This document shows positions 1-12,931 of a DNA stretch of 64,000 nt, piece by piece (the stretch's first letter is position 1; each line of letters starts with the position of its first letter). A program made the translations under genes and the position numbers. Source of the stretch: Citrus sinensis (lineage: Eukaryota > Streptophyta > Magnoliopsida > Sapindales > Rutaceae); assembly GCF_022201045.2 (NCBI RefSeq), contig NC_068558.1:50509501-50573500 (forward strand). Reading direction: 5' to 3'. Under the pieces are notes generated by a model. That model had not been told where the DNA came from, did not search any database, and worked only from the letters and a program-made list of their open reading frames with translations.

Positions 1-487
1 CCTAATCTGTTACTTATTTTGTAAAATTATGGTTAATGCGTCCTTCGAATTGTCTACTGCTGTGATGATTTATGAATTAATTCACATGTCAGACTTCAGA
101 GATTTTTTTGAAAAAATCTATGAGAATGGATATTCGTAATTCTGAGCAGTTATATTCTTTGATGTTCACTCTTCCATTTTTAGGAGAATGGCATTAAACT
201 ATAAATCTGAATTCTACAAGTCTGAATTATCAAGGTCCTTGACAGAGTATTCTACCGATCATTCATTATCTTGACATTTGATTCAAAGCATTCTCATTAG
301 TTAAATACTGAAAAATAATAATAAAAGCTTCCTATTAAAAAATAGAGAGTTGAGGACAATGAAGATACATATATTCATTCAAATTACATATTGAAGTAAG
401 TCCAGGACAACTGAATAGCTTTCCTCCTTTAAGGACAGGGCAGATTACAAGTTACAATCTATTTTGTTGAGTGCAAAATAGGCTCAA

Positions 488-522
<35 letters not shown>

Positions 523-634
523 CAACAGCAAGTTTTGCGCCTGAACCTAATTAGATTAAGGGATGATAACAATTTGTAAGACTGCTGACCGACTGTTTTG
601 CAAACCAAGTCTCCAGAACTCAACTCTATTATTA
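1..634. other. Downstream flank of the PH-like membrane protein gene
   Basis: No coding exon is supported here. The stretch lies beyond the stop codon of the minus-strand gene that follows and probably holds its 3' UTR and spacer. A (CT)n microsatellite of about 30 bases lies at 490-519. The rest is ordinary AT-rich sequence. Confidence 0.5.
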
Positions 635-2955
635 TCAGTTGCCTTTTTGAGGATTTTGAGACTTCTCAAATAGCAGCTCGATTTTCTGGATGCCAAGACA
701 AGAAAAGCAAGTTAATGTCAAGACAAGAAAACACAGTTAGCACAAACATATCTACATTTATATATTTCTTCCTAATGCAGAATAAGTATGCAAACATTGG
801 TCCCTGAAGCAAGCACTCAACTTTAACAACCAGGTTGGCAATTGGCATGCTAGGTTCTATTTTGATATTTCATAAGGGTTGTGGAGAAGGAGGTATGTCC
901 TCATTTTATGGACTTCACCAATAGACAACACAAATCATGATGCTTGATTTTGGATTAGTACTGTCTCCAAAAGAAACACAGTATATGTACAAAGGAAAGG
1001 ATTCAGTTGGCTGAAATGAGAACAGTTTTATAAGAATTATACATACCTTCACTGATTTATTAACTTCATCAAGTTTATGTAGGATCAACTCCCCGGGTAC
1101 CATGCCCCTGTGCTCTACTGAAGCTTGGCGCGGTAAGCCCGCCATCTGCACAATGTAGGCAATAATAAGAGTTACAATTACATTCAGTTACATGAAAACC
1201 ACAGAAACCAGCAAATGATGATAACAGATATTAGTAATGGAAACGGAGGAAAGCAAACTCCTAAAAGGGTGATGCTAGGGTTTGCTCAGCTCAATAATTG
1301 TTAAAGAGCTATTATTTTCTAAAATAGCCTTAAGAATTTTCTCAAATCCCCAGGATTTAAATACGATCGAAAGTGTTCTCCATAATCAATGGAAAGACAA
1401 CAATAAAATAACTGTGGAACCTAGCTACATTCATTTCCAAAGAACAGTTCTGTCAGATATAATAGAAAAATATCTTTTAAAATTTTTAAACATCTCAAGC
1501 ACTTTACTTGGTTAGCTTTTGCCCATTGCACTGGGACAGAGGAACAGACAGATATTTCAACTGGTTAATGCCTTGAACAAGCTCTTGAAAAAGGAAGGAA
1601 AATCTAACAATTTTCTTTACCTTCCAACTCTTGGATGGCGATCTCAAAACAGCTGTTCCCTCTGTCAATGATGCCATTCTAGACATACTTTCTACTTCAC
1701 CAGTGAAAGCATTTACTTTCCAGTTTTTACTGGAATTCTGTATGACCTTTGCAGCCTCTGTTACAATGACCTGAAGGAAATAGGAAATCTACCATAATTG
1801 TATGCGCAAAGAATGCCTTCAGTGTCCATAATTTACACAGACAATAGACAAGAAGAAAAGAGACTTGATTTACCTTCCTCAGAAGAACAGGATTATCAAC
1901 CCCTTGTACCTGTAGTTCATCAACAGGTGCCGCTTTTCCACGTGCAATGCTTTCAACTCTGAAGGTATGAATTCCATAAATCGATTGTAAGCAACCTATA
2001 AACATCAGAAAATGGACAAAGGAAAAAAAAATTAGTCTTTCTAAAGAAGCATCTGGTACTTTTCTAGTTACCGAAAAAATGATGGAACAACCAACAAACA
2101 TTTGTCACAATCAGTAGAAGCCAATACAGAAAGTGTTAAAGAAAATATCAGAAGCCAGCTTGTGCTGTAAGTTCAGGCAGTGGTGTGCAATAGTTTTCCT
2201 CCTACTTCAGTGGTGCCATGCAAGTAGCAGAAACTTCATAACAGAACCATAGATTTTCCTTAGCCATATCTTTCTACGACCACAAAATAACATAAAAAAG
2301 GTAACAAAAGAACCATGTTTTCTGCTTTTGACCAAATACAAATACTACAAAAGTGTGTGTGTGTGTGAATTGTGATGTTGCACAATAGCTTCAAGTGCTT
2401 ATGCATTAGGACCAGCATCAGTACCTTGTTCAATGATGACATCAATCACAAGAGAAAGAGGTACATGCCTCTCATTTGTTGTTTTGCCCCAAAAAGGTAT
2501 GAATGACGGCCTTGAAACCTTCACAAAAACATTGAACAAACAAATAAGCAATGACATTTATCCTCATACAAAATGTTCCTTTTTTATTTCCTTATCACAA
2601 GTGTGTATTCACATACCTTGTAAACGATTTCGCTAGGCGTGACATACAGTTTGCGAGATGAAATATCCTTCTTAAGCACATATCTTCGAATTGGCAGATA
2701 AAGCAACATAAAAACACCAACCCCCCATGCTAAAACCAGCAGAAGGGATATGGAAAACCAAATAATAGTGTCATACTTGACGCTATTACTGGCAAGTTCC
2801 TCAAAGGAAGCTGCATACAATATTTCTTCGGAACTATTGGCGGCTTCTTCGTCATCATCGTCAGTATATTCTTCGACCTCCAGCTCGTGATCAGAAAGCA
2901 GATGATCCTTCGATGATCTAAGTTCCGATAAACCATCTGCGTGGCCCATCAACAT
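635..2955 (-). CDS. Membrane protein with bacterial-PH-like (DUF304) domain
   Basis: Six coding exons give about 284 residues: 2955-2617, 2518-2425, 1995-1874, 1770-1621, 1145-1047 and 685-635. All junctions are GT-AG and the phases agree. The start is the ATG at 2955; the frame is open a little further upstream but meets a TGA before any other ATG. The N terminus is acidic (an EEYTDDDDEE run). One hydrophobic segment of about 23 residues follows (WFSISLLLVLAWGVGVFMLL). After it comes a region beginning RKLYVTPSEIVYKV and continuing through VPLSLVIDVI, IYGIHTFRVES and VQGVDNP, which is the pattern of the bPH_2/DUF304 domain of YdbS/YdbT-like proteins. The likely form is a single-pass membrane protein with the PH-like domain on one face. 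Biochemical function is unknown. The gene diverges from DGD2. Confidence 0.8.
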
Positions 2956-3894
2956 TTCTTCAAGAATACACAAATTAGAGATTCCAGAATCTAGGAAACC
3001 GAAAGGCAATCAGATGAATACGAAGCACATGCTTGTAATTTCTATCCTTACCGGTTAATCCTCGTATATGCTTTGATCAATTGAATTACGTCGGCAAAAA
3101 TGGCTCATTTCTAGGTTTTTCATGTTAAATTTTAGGAGTCTGTGTCTTTCGGGGACATTCCGCTTTAGTAACTGAAGCACCGATGAACTCCCGTCCGTGT
3201 TCTCGTGTTGTCTGTTCTATGCTAAATTGATAATCATCATCACATAGCTGATCATCTATCTAATTCTGACGGTATAGGATGTATCAGCACTCAAAGTAAT
3301 TACTAAATTATCACTAATATAAACCGTTACGCGAAGCCCAATTCCGGGGGAGTGTGGCCCGCAATGGAACAGTCTGGACCAGACGACCAATGACAAGGCG
3401 TGGCCCAAGTCGAATACGTGACGACACCGTATAAGCAATTGACAAAACTGGAGGGACCACGTTATATTCTCTCCTCTGCTCGAGAATAACAAAATTAAAC
3501 CAACTTTGCTCACATTTTCCTTCCAGTTTCTCAGGTCGTCGCTTTGGCGCAACTATTAATTGTATTCTCGTCAAGGTCAAGTGTTCTTATCTGAAACACT
3601 GCTTCAGAAAAATCGAAAGGTATCATCAAATTCAAACAAAGCGCTCTATTTCTCTTATTATGTTCTTTTATTAGTGCTTTGGAATTTTTTGTCTTTGCTT
3701 ATTGTTGGAAAGCGGAGAATCATTTACTTGTAAAATCCTATGAATTTAAAATTTTCACTACAATTATGGATTGTTTTCTGCTTCTGTTTCTGGCTTTGTT
3801 TGTTGAAGTCGTCGTTTTGTTAGTTTACTGCTAGTTTTATAAGAATCGCCATTTACATTTGACACAGGTATTATTGTATTTGAGCTGATGATTG
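2956..3894. promoter_or_regulatory. Shared divergent upstream region of the PH-like gene and DGD2
   Basis: About 940 bases separate two head-to-head start codons, so both promoters and 5' UTRs must lie here. A good splice acceptor (gacacag at about 3861-3867) just upstream of the DGD2 ATG suggests a 5' UTR intron. I did not find a convincing TATA box for either gene. Confidence 0.4.
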
Positions 3895-6381
3895 ATGGAT
3901 AGGAAACAACAGCATATTGCTATATTTACAACTGCAAGTCTGCCTTGGTTGACTGGGACAGCTGTGAATCCTCTGTTCCGTGCTGCCTATCTTGCAAAAG
4001 ATGGCGAAACAAGAGTTACTTTGGTGATTCCTTGGTTATCTTTGATAGATCAAAAACTAGTATATCCCGAAAACATCACTTTCACTTCCCCCAAACAGCA
4101 TGAGACATATGTTCGTCGGTGGCTTGAGGAGAGGACTGGTTTTACATCTACTTTTGATATACGCTTTTATCCTGGAAAGGTAGAATTTGATGTTTATTAC
4201 TCTTACTGTTTAGTATTTTCTTTGATAGAAGCTACGAACAGTCAATAATAAGAATTTCAATGTTTGTTCATGGGATTGCTTCTGGTGCAGTTTGCAATAG
4301 ATAAAAGGAGCATTCTTGGTGTAGGAGACATATCGGAAGTCATCTCTGATGAAGTGGCAGATATTGCTGTCCTTGAGGAGCCTGAGCATCTTACGTGGTT
4401 TCATCATGGGAAAAGATGGAAAACTAAATTCCGCTATGTTGTAGGAATTGTACACACCAATTACCTAGAATATGTCAAGAGAGAGAAGAATGGACGATTA
4501 CAAGCTTTTCTTCTTAAATATGCAAATAGCTGGCTTGTTGATATCTATTGCCACAAGGTATGCTTTCTGAGTTGATGTTTGGTTTGTATTTACAGTATAT
4601 TTTGCATCTTTGATTGTTCAATTAATTTTCTTTACTGGTCCAATATTTTCAATTTTTTGCCTCTGGATGTTCATTATTGGCATTTGGATAGAACATTCAT
4701 TATTTGTCTCTTTGGATATTCAATGTTTAATATTGTTTCTATAAGTCCAACTTAGCAGCTTTTAGCCTTTGTATACTATAATCAACTCATACTAATCAGG
4801 CAAGTTGTTAACAGTTGAATTTGACATTTATTTCGGGGACTGACACACATGATCAATGATTTTGAACCTTTCCATGCAATTAGTTTACCAAGCTTTGTTA
4901 GCCTTTATATGCAACGATTATTCTTTGTGATCGTGACTGTTTGAGCCTGTATTTGTCAGATAACCTAGTTGCAACTAGATTCCCGGCTGGGTCTTCATCT
5001 TTTTGTGCGTCTTCAAAAAGATTTGTACAGTTAAACCATCACATCAGTCTGATGAATATTAAGTATTTCCAGTCTAATTTTATCTGTGACATCAGCAAAA
5101 TGGTATGATAACACATGCATACTTAATTTTATCAATGGATTTTCCAAATTTGTAGATATTATACATTGTTAAATCCTAACTAAACATGTGTTGACTGAGG
5201 TTTAGCTAAAATAAATGAGCCAGTCATGATTGTTCTAGAAGCTTTTAGTTAATGCGATTTCCATGTGGAATTTGCTTGTCCACACTGTTTGGTTGTTGAA
5301 AATTGCTTCTCACTGGACAGCATTATGGGATTTCAGGTAATTAGGTTGTCTGCTGCCACACAGGAATATGCTAATTCCATTATCTGCAATGTTCATGGAG
5401 TCAATCCTAAATTCCTTGAAATTGGCAAGAAAAAGAAGGAGCAGCAACAAAATGGGACCCATGCTTTTGCAAAGGGTGCCTACTACATTGGGAAGATGGT
5501 GTGGAGTAAAGGCTATAAGGAGCTGCTTGAACTTCTTGATGACCATCAAAAGGAGCTAGCAGGGCTTGAAGTGGATTTATATGGCAATGGGGAGGACTTC
5601 AATCAAATTCAAGAAGCTGCTGAAAAGTTAAAAATAGTAGTTAGAGTTTACCCTGGACGTGATCATGCTGACCTCATATTCCATGAGTAAGCATGTTATA
5701 TGTCTAACCTTGACAGCATTTCGACAATTAAATCTCTGATAAATCATAGAGCCTTTCCTCCCTTATTTCTGTTTTTTCTTTATCTAATGTAGATCTTTTT
5801 TTCTTTTTTTGAGAATGTTTAGTAGGTTGTGATCAGGAATCAAAATTGACATTGTTCTTTTCCTTCCTTCCTCTTACAGTTATAAAGTGTTCCTGAATCC
5901 AAGCACAACAGACGTTGTTTGCACAACCACAGCCGAAGCATTGGCCATGGGAAAAATTGTTGTCTGTGCCAACCACCCCTCAAATGACTTCTTCAAGCAA
6001 TTCCCAAATTGCCGAACTTATGATGACAGAAATGGGTTTGTTGAAGCCACACTGAAAGCACTTGCTGAAGAGCCTGCTCTACCAACTGAAGCACAGAGGC
6101 ATCAACTGTCATGGGAGTCTGCTACAGAACGGTTTCTGCAAGTTGCTGAGCTGGACCAGGCTGTTGTGAAGAAACCATCGAAAAGTCCTTCAAAGCACTT
6201 TGCATCCACATCATTAAATTTGAAGAAAAACATGGAGGAGGCTTCAGCTTATGTGCATTTTTTAGCATCTGGATTTGAAACATCGAGAAGAGCATTCGGT
6301 GCAATTCCTGGGAGCTTGCATCCGGACGAAGAGCTATGCAAAGAACTTGGGTTGGTAACCCCTATGAGCAAGCAAGGCTGA
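3895..6381 (+). CDS. DGD2: Digalactosyldiacylglycerol synthase 2
   Basis: DGD2 transfers galactose from UDP-galactose to MGDG, making the plastid lipid DGDG at the outer envelope; it is known for supplying DGDG to other membranes under phosphate shortage. Four exons (3895-4179, 4291-4557, 5337-5686, 5880-6381) encode about 467 residues, close to the 473 of Arabidopsis DGD2. The start is the ATG at 3895; an ATG seven bases upstream runs into a stop. The product is a GT4-type glycosyltransferase throughout: an N-terminal block with IFTTASLPWLTGTAVNPLFR, a central YYIGKMVWSKGYKELLEL nucleotide-sugar region, and a C-terminal LNPSTTDVVCTTTAEALAMG block with the family's conserved acidic residue. 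It lacks the long N-terminal extension that separates DGD1 from DGD2. Part of intron 2 and exon 3 recurs in decayed form near 11.2-12.0 kb. Confidence 0.95.
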
Positions 6382-7768
6382 AAAAATGTTGGTTCTAAAA
6401 AGTAGTTTGTTCAAATATTGTATACTTGAAAGCCTAGAAAGTGTAGCGTGTATGGGTTCATTGAATTCTTTTGTACTTGAAGTTCTAATGAAGTTAGAAA
6501 TTGCAAATGAAAAATCTTTTCTTCTACACTGTGGGCACATGTTATGATGGTGGTGGCTTTCCTTTGGCCCCAGGAAGCAGAAAGTGGGGGACGGCCATTC
6601 CATATATTAGTTGATTTACTCTTCTGATATATGTTGTTTTTATCTGTCATTAATCTGAAAAGGAAATTAAGTGAAATTGGACAGCAATTATGCTAAAACG
6701 TCAGTGCACAACGCTATTTTGAGGACTCTGGGGCTTGGCTAAGAAGATTCAGCTTTCTCTCCGACTCTTTGTCCATTTGTCAAGTGACTCGATTCTGCTC
6801 AACCAAATTGGGCAATAAGTACTACCACGGCAACAAGCTGCACCTACGATCAGCTTTACAGTCCTGGCAAATGTAATGTGTCTATTAAAACACAGTTAAC
6901 GGCATACTTCTTGCGCTCTGAGCCATAAACAGGTAATTCTTCACATGATAAATGTAACATAGGGGTTAATGTATTATTGAAGTTTATTTTGTAGAAATAT
7001 CAAACAAATAATTGATGCATATCTGTTGATAATCTTGCATAAATAGATAAATAATTCAATATCTAGTGACGATTTCTAGAATTATGACGACAAATTTTAT
7101 TTCCTTTCTCATTTATTTTTGAGAATACACTCACTTTCGGCTCTTTTAGTATAATCTCGTCGAGTAATTAATTATTCGGTTAACTATCTGATAGAACTGA
7201 ATGAGCTGTCAAGGGGTTGCCATATATCACGTTAGTGAATTGAACTATTCCCCAGAAGCAACGTCGTTCGAAAAATATTTGTTTCTGCTCCCGGTGAAAC
7301 AAGGTCGTTTCATAAAGATTCCGTTGCTTAGCGGTAAAATGACATCGTTTGAGGACACAACTGACCTTTTTCAAATCCTGTATTGTAACGGCTGCTTTTT
7401 CAAGTCTCATTGCTCGTCGAAACCACCTGGGTACAAAGTAAATTCAAAACAGAACCTCACAAAACCAAAACCGCTGGCTCTCCTCATATGGTAGTACAAC
7501 TCATCAGCCATTACTCTATTTTGTCTGATTTTGCAATTTCACTCGAGCACAACACAGCAAAACGTAACTGAACTTAGAAAGAACCAATTTTTGCATCATC
7601 TTTTTGCTGTGAACTTCCACGTTTTGCAAACTCACAGAAAATGCCAACACGTGGTTCCCCAGGAATCATTTCTCCTCCACTGCTCTCTCTTTTAAACCCT
7701 TGTTCTTATCGCAAGCTCACTTGCATACAGCTTCAGTCTTACACAGTCGGTTTTCATTTCTCCTAACA
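6382..7768. other. Spacer between DGD2 and the MBD/zinc-knuckle gene
   Basis: This holds the DGD2 3' UTR and the promoter and 5' UTR of the next gene. A moderately long open frame at about 7201-7494 has no recognisable family pattern and I do not call it. No repeats or RNA genes were recognised. Confidence 0.4.
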
Positions 7769-10607
7769 ATGGCTGATGAACAGAACCCATCCGATGCTTT
7801 GCCTAATGGATGGATTGCTGTCATCGAAGAAGGTGATACGGTGAAAGTAATTCAACTAACCTCTCAACTATATGCCAACTTATCTATATTGTTGAATGCA
7901 TTGCTTCAAACAGTTTTTGTGGTAGTCTTTTTTCAAATCTGTTGTTTCTCCTCTTAGTTTCACTTTTAGTTGAGTGTTATGCAAGCTACTGCAGTTAAAT
8001 TTCACTTGCTGCCGATAGAGTAGTTTGAGATCTTTGTGTCAAGGTTTGCATACATGTTACAGCTTAATATTTGTTAAATCACTGTTTTGTCACTGCAGGT
8101 TAGTGATTGCAAATAAGGAAAAGGTTGTATCTTTGAAGGAGGGAACAAAATTGACAGCATATCAGCTGAAGTTTATGTTCTTAAGTCCATAAGCCATATT
8201 AAGGGGACTAGCTAGTCAAATTAGTTGCTCTTGTAAAGTGCTGGTAGACATGAGACAGGAATCTATCTTGGATAAGAAGATCTAGGTCATTTAAGTCATG
8301 ATTTAGATCTTTGGCGACGCAAGTTAAAAGCTGGTCTTAAAATAGCACATATTTTGTTGCTTAATCATGAGCATGTTCTGAGATTTTCCAATTATAGATA
8401 TTTAAATTTGGAAATAGACGACAAACAATTTTTGTCGTCTGTTGAATGCCATGATTATCTTTGGTTAAAGAGATTCTGCTGGTGTCTTGTTATTTAAATT
8501 GAGATTAGCGTGCTGATGGTTGGGCTATGATAATTTTGGTGTCCGCAGGGATAGTTTAATTAAAGGGAACCTGTAGTGAGTCCATTGTCGAGCTAACAGT
8601 ATGCATGGATTCACTCATCCAGTAAAAACAAGTGTTCAGTCAGAGTTACTGCATTGGGTGTACTTGTTGGTAGTATCCGAGCATATTCGTTTCCTTAATT
8701 GTTTACCAGCACCGATGTAGGCATCAGGATTAAGGATTCACAGTGCTTTGTTGTTCTCCTAGCTGAACATTAAATTCAATCCGAAAGCTTAAAACCTTTT
8801 AGGAAAACTATCATTCAGCATTTGGATGTAATTGGCTTGCCTAGTAAAGATTGCCTATTTCCGAGAACCATTATTGAGTGTTACTGTGACCAGCTATCAA
8901 GATTTTAGCTTGTAAATCAATGTGAGATCTCCAGCCCTTTCCTGCATACGTGCATACCTTTTTCCAAACAAAAGCAATATATATCCCCGTCATGAAGTCC
9001 TTGCTCTTACCCTGTGATGATTGAGTGACCTTCTACTGTATAGTAGAGGTTTCATCATTCTGTCAAAGATTTTCACTCAAATAGGGTATTAAACTAGCCT
9101 CTGCATCTTTATATCAGGTACTTGCAAGGGCAAAGGTTTAAGTTTCTATGCATGAGTATAATTCTGGGTGGATATAGCAATGGGTTAATGTAACAGCAAT
9201 ACTAAAGTGTTCGATAACTTAAAACGCTTAAACTTTGTTGTTTCGCCAAAGTCTTAATAGACTAATAATTGAGTTTAGCTAAAGTGTAGTATAGAATGTA
9301 GAAATGTACCTTTCTCAGGTTGTTTAGAGTTTGATGTGAATTGATAAGCCATTTTCCAATTTCTCATTTTCACTTTACTAGACATAACAGCACATGAACC
9401 TGGAAAAAATTTTGGAAAGTTGGAAATTCATTTATATTTTAACAGAGTAGAAAATAACCCTTTTTATTGTGACTGCTGTAGTCATTCACCAATATTGAGA
9501 CACATCAAACATTTAACACAAGAGAGGAGCTGAACCGTTATGTTGCATATGCAAGCCGAGCAAACCTTCCTCAAAGGGTCAGTTTTAACTCCTTAATCTT
9601 TCCTCTTCTTCTGTATGAATTATTTTACTTAATCTGTTAATTACTGATCATCATGTGATGCAAAATATTACTATAGGGATTACCTAGGTTGGTAAACAAA
9701 AGTTGAAGAAACCAATGGATTGTTTTGAGCTTTTGGGAAATTGCTGCAGAATCTAGCATTTTGGCATTTGACGATGCTGTGTGGTTTTACACAAACACAC
9801 TGCAATTTTTCTTCATATTTTGCGACCCTTTCTTCTTATATTTTTATTAAAGTTTAACACTATCAATTTTTTTTTTTCATGATCTCTTTCCTTTTTTATT
9901 CATGCAGTGATTCTCATTTCATTTATCTTTCTCCGTTAAAAATTAATAGGTGGACTGTAACCAACCAGTGGAAGTGCGTTGCACTCGATGCTGGTGCACT
10001 GGACACACTGCTCCGGAATGTAATTGCTCTGATAGACTCGTTAAGGTAAACTTTTGGTTGTCTTGCAATGAGTAATGTTCTAATGAGCGATAGAGAGTGT
10101 CACGTGCATTATCTTGTTATTATATAGTTTTAACGGATCAATATCATTTCCTGATATGATCATGTTCTGAGTAAATAATTCAATTGCTGATTAGTAGTTA
10201 ATAAATAAAAAAATAAAAAAAATAAATCTTATCCCTACACTATCACTAAAAGACACATGATAGACGATGTTTAAAAACTCAATAGAGTTTATATCAAAAG
10301 AGGATTTTATTCCAACTTTAACATCATTTAAAAATAGTCACATAATTTTATCACGTGTCCAGATGCTCACCATATGGTGGATAGAGTGCTCACTAAAGCA
10401 TATATTTCGTCTCATAATTCACAAACTTCTCTTAACATTTGCTAAAAATAATGATAGCTAATGCCATTAACTTGTTATTTATTGAACTTTCAGATCTATA
10501 ATGAAATGTTGTTTGGACGCGCAAATGAAAAAGTTAGGAAGTGCAAGCGCTGTGGCCGAGGGGGGCATAACATCCGCAATTGCCATGGACCTATATTCAA
10601 AAGCTGA
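7769..10607 (+). CDS. MBD-like protein with two CCHC zinc knuckles
   Basis: Four exons (7769-7846, 9482-9577, 9950-10045, 10494-10607), all joined in phase 0 with GT-AG borders, give 127 residues. Residues about 11-58 resemble a methyl-CpG-binding domain: LPNGW at the start and TFNTREELNRYVAYA at the end, with an intron in the middle as in the paralogue at 14.6 kb. The MBD half is poorly conserved, so DNA methyl binding is doubtful. Exon 3 carries one zinc knuckle, CX2CX4HX4C (C69, C72, H77, C82). Exon 4 carries a second (C107, C110, H115, C120; CKRCGRGGHNIRNC). The second resembles the knuckle of MULE/FAR1-type proteins, but that link is inference. The protein ends seven residues after the second knuckle. 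Intron 1 is about 1.6 kb. A candidate extra exon near 8100 has in-frame stops and was left out. Confidence 0.65.
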
Positions 10608-11823
10608 ACTCCAAGTTTCAATTTATGTGCGTTTGTCTCCCAACTTTGAGCTTCTGAACTCTGAACATTAATATGGATGCTTTTGTGTTCACCTTTGACC
10701 TTCAGTTGTTTCTGTTAAGACTTTTTTATGGTTGATGTTTTAGCAGCTAGATGACGTCAATGCAGCGCGCGCGTTTTAACGGTCAAGAATAAGGGTATTT
10801 TTGTCATAATGTATAAATCATTGGAACTATTTATCTTAGTATTTAGAAGGAAAAATAATTTCGAATTGCGAAAAAATTGTCGTTTGCGAATTGCGCCGCC
10901 CCCGGGGGCATAAACACGATGTCGTTTTGATTGAGGGAGGCTGTGGCCGTAGTGAAGAAACAGCGTAACAACTTTTTCGTGCCTTTGGTCTATGTTTGGT
11001 TCCCGAGAAAACGGTGGAATTTTATGTTATATAAATGAAAAAAAAATAAAATCTCGCAGATTGCTTCGGTTGTTTTTTCAAACTAGTTCATAAAAATAAC
11101 ATCCTTTAACTTTAACATAATGAAGCATCAAACCCAGTAGTTTCTTGTTTGTTTTATGTATTAGTTCACTTGCAAATGAATGTTTTAGAGCGTGATATTT
11201 TTCCATCTCTTGTAGTACCTCATAGGCCATGGCAGTGGAATGATTATTCCTTGCGAACATGCCTGTATTAGTCGGATATCTCAATCGCAACTAGATTCCC
11301 GGCGGGCCCTGCATCTTTTTACATCTCTTTATAGAAGGTTTTTACGGTGACATCAAATTCATAGATATGAAATACTTCCAGTCTAATTTTATCTGTCACA
11401 TTGGCAAAATTTTACGATAAATTATGTGTACTTAGCGTCTACTTTTTGGATTTTCCATACTCTTATCTTTGCTACTATACATTGTTAAATTCCATCTAAA
11501 CACACACTGACTGGGATTTTGCTAGCTCGTCTGCAATGTTCATAGTGTCTTGAAACTGGCAAGGAAAAAAAAAAATAATAATAATAGAAGAGGAACCACA
11601 AAATGGGAACCGGGCTGATGGAAAGTAAAAGGTGTTCAAGAGCCTACATTTCTTCAAGCAGCAGGATAATTGAGTGTTGAATCACGTCAATGGCTGGAAA
11701 GAAATCATAGATAGAAAACACTTGATCACAATATCAAATGCCTTTTTGAATTAGATTGTTCAATTTTCTCTTAGTTTTGCATTAAGAAAACGAGAGGAAG
11801 AGAACAGTCAGTTAAAAGTTTAT

Positions 11824-11948
11824 GTGTTGGATCGATTTTTTTATATGCCAAGGTTGAAATCAACTTCCCAAAACCGTATCGAACGTACATGGTAACTACT
11901 TAAGCAGTTACCATGTGCGGGACGGGTGGGTCGCCCATCGTCCAACAC
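11824..11948. mobile_element. Possible small MITE inside the duplicate
   Basis: A block of about 125 bases begins GTGTTGGA and ends TCCAACAC and interrupts the match to DGD2 exon 3. It contains a perfect 10-bp-arm palindrome (CATGGTAACT / AGTTACCATG) at about 11889-11916. No target-site duplication was seen, so the call is tentative. Confidence 0.3.
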
Positions 11949-12835
11949 AGGTGTTAAAAAAGAGAAAGATGGTCTGGAGTAAAGGCTACTAAGAGTTGCT
12001 TGAACTTCTTGATGATTTATTTCCTTGAGATTTTCAAATAAGTTGAGATCATAAATCAATTCTTTTCCTCTATTCCCTTTTCAGTTATGAGATTTTCCAA
12101 TTTAAGATATTTAATTTTTGCAGTAGACAACATAATAATATTTGTTACCGTCTGTTGAATGGCACGATTATGTTTATTTAAGGAGATTCTTCTGGTGCCT
12201 TCTTATTTATTTAGAGGTTAAATAACGTAGTATAGAGGTTTCACCAACTTATTAAAGCTTATTCTCTAAATAAATCTCGGCACTTTTACACCAAATACAT
12301 ACAAGGACAAAGGATTAAGATACTTTGCACGAGTACAATGCTGAATTCCTCTAGTAATGCGAACTTAAACCTATGATCAAATACTGAACTTTGATCAATT
12401 TCAGTTTTTACTATTGAGTTTTTTCTCCCAGTTTTAAGCTTCTTAATTCTGAACATGTATATGCTTTAAGCTTTCAATTTTAGCTATTTATGTTAACACT
12501 TTCCAAGTTAATTGTGATTTATAATTATTCATCGTTTGATGGTTATTGATTTATGATTATTATGTTAATGTTTTGGTACTTAATAGCTAGATTATCATTT
12601 TCATATATGAGCGCGCCTGTTAAGGGTTAACTCTTCAAAACATAAGGGTATTTTTGTCATCTACCAACATTTTTGGAGCTATTTATCTTAACGGCCCTCA
12701 GTTTGTGCTCCCTTTGAAAAGATAAGGAGCTATTAAAGGAAAAACAAAACTGCGAGTTGTTAGAATTTGGCAATTTGGGCTTTCCGCCCTCTCACAGGCG
12801 GCAAAAACACGGTGTCGTTTGACTGAGCGGGAAGC

Positions 12836-12931
12836 TATGGCGGTATTGACGGTGACACCGAAGAAACGGTCTAACAACTTTTTCGCGTCTTTGATTTACG
12901 TTTGGCTGCCGAGAAAACGGTGGAAGAAGTA
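12836..12931 (+). other. Short open frame kept in both duplicate copies
   Basis: An ATG-started frame of 31 codons encodes a basic peptide ending YVWLPRKRWKK. The corresponding stretch near 10944-11040 in the other copy is also open, reading NNFFVPLVYVWFPRKRWN, but lacks the ATG. It could be a lost first exon, an upstream ORF, or chance. No family is recognised. Confidence 0.25.

Noticed and set aside
3256-3580. Two overlapping minus-strand open frames between divergent genes
   Set aside because: They sit in the shared promoter region and have no family support.
7201-7494. Plus-strand open frame of 97 codons in the DGD2-MBD spacer
   Set aside because: No domain or splice context was seen; it lies in probable promoter sequence.
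8099-8220. Extra exon in intron 1 of the MBD/zinc-knuckle gene
   Set aside because: There is a good acceptor, but the frame hits stops in the phase needed and no matching donor follows.
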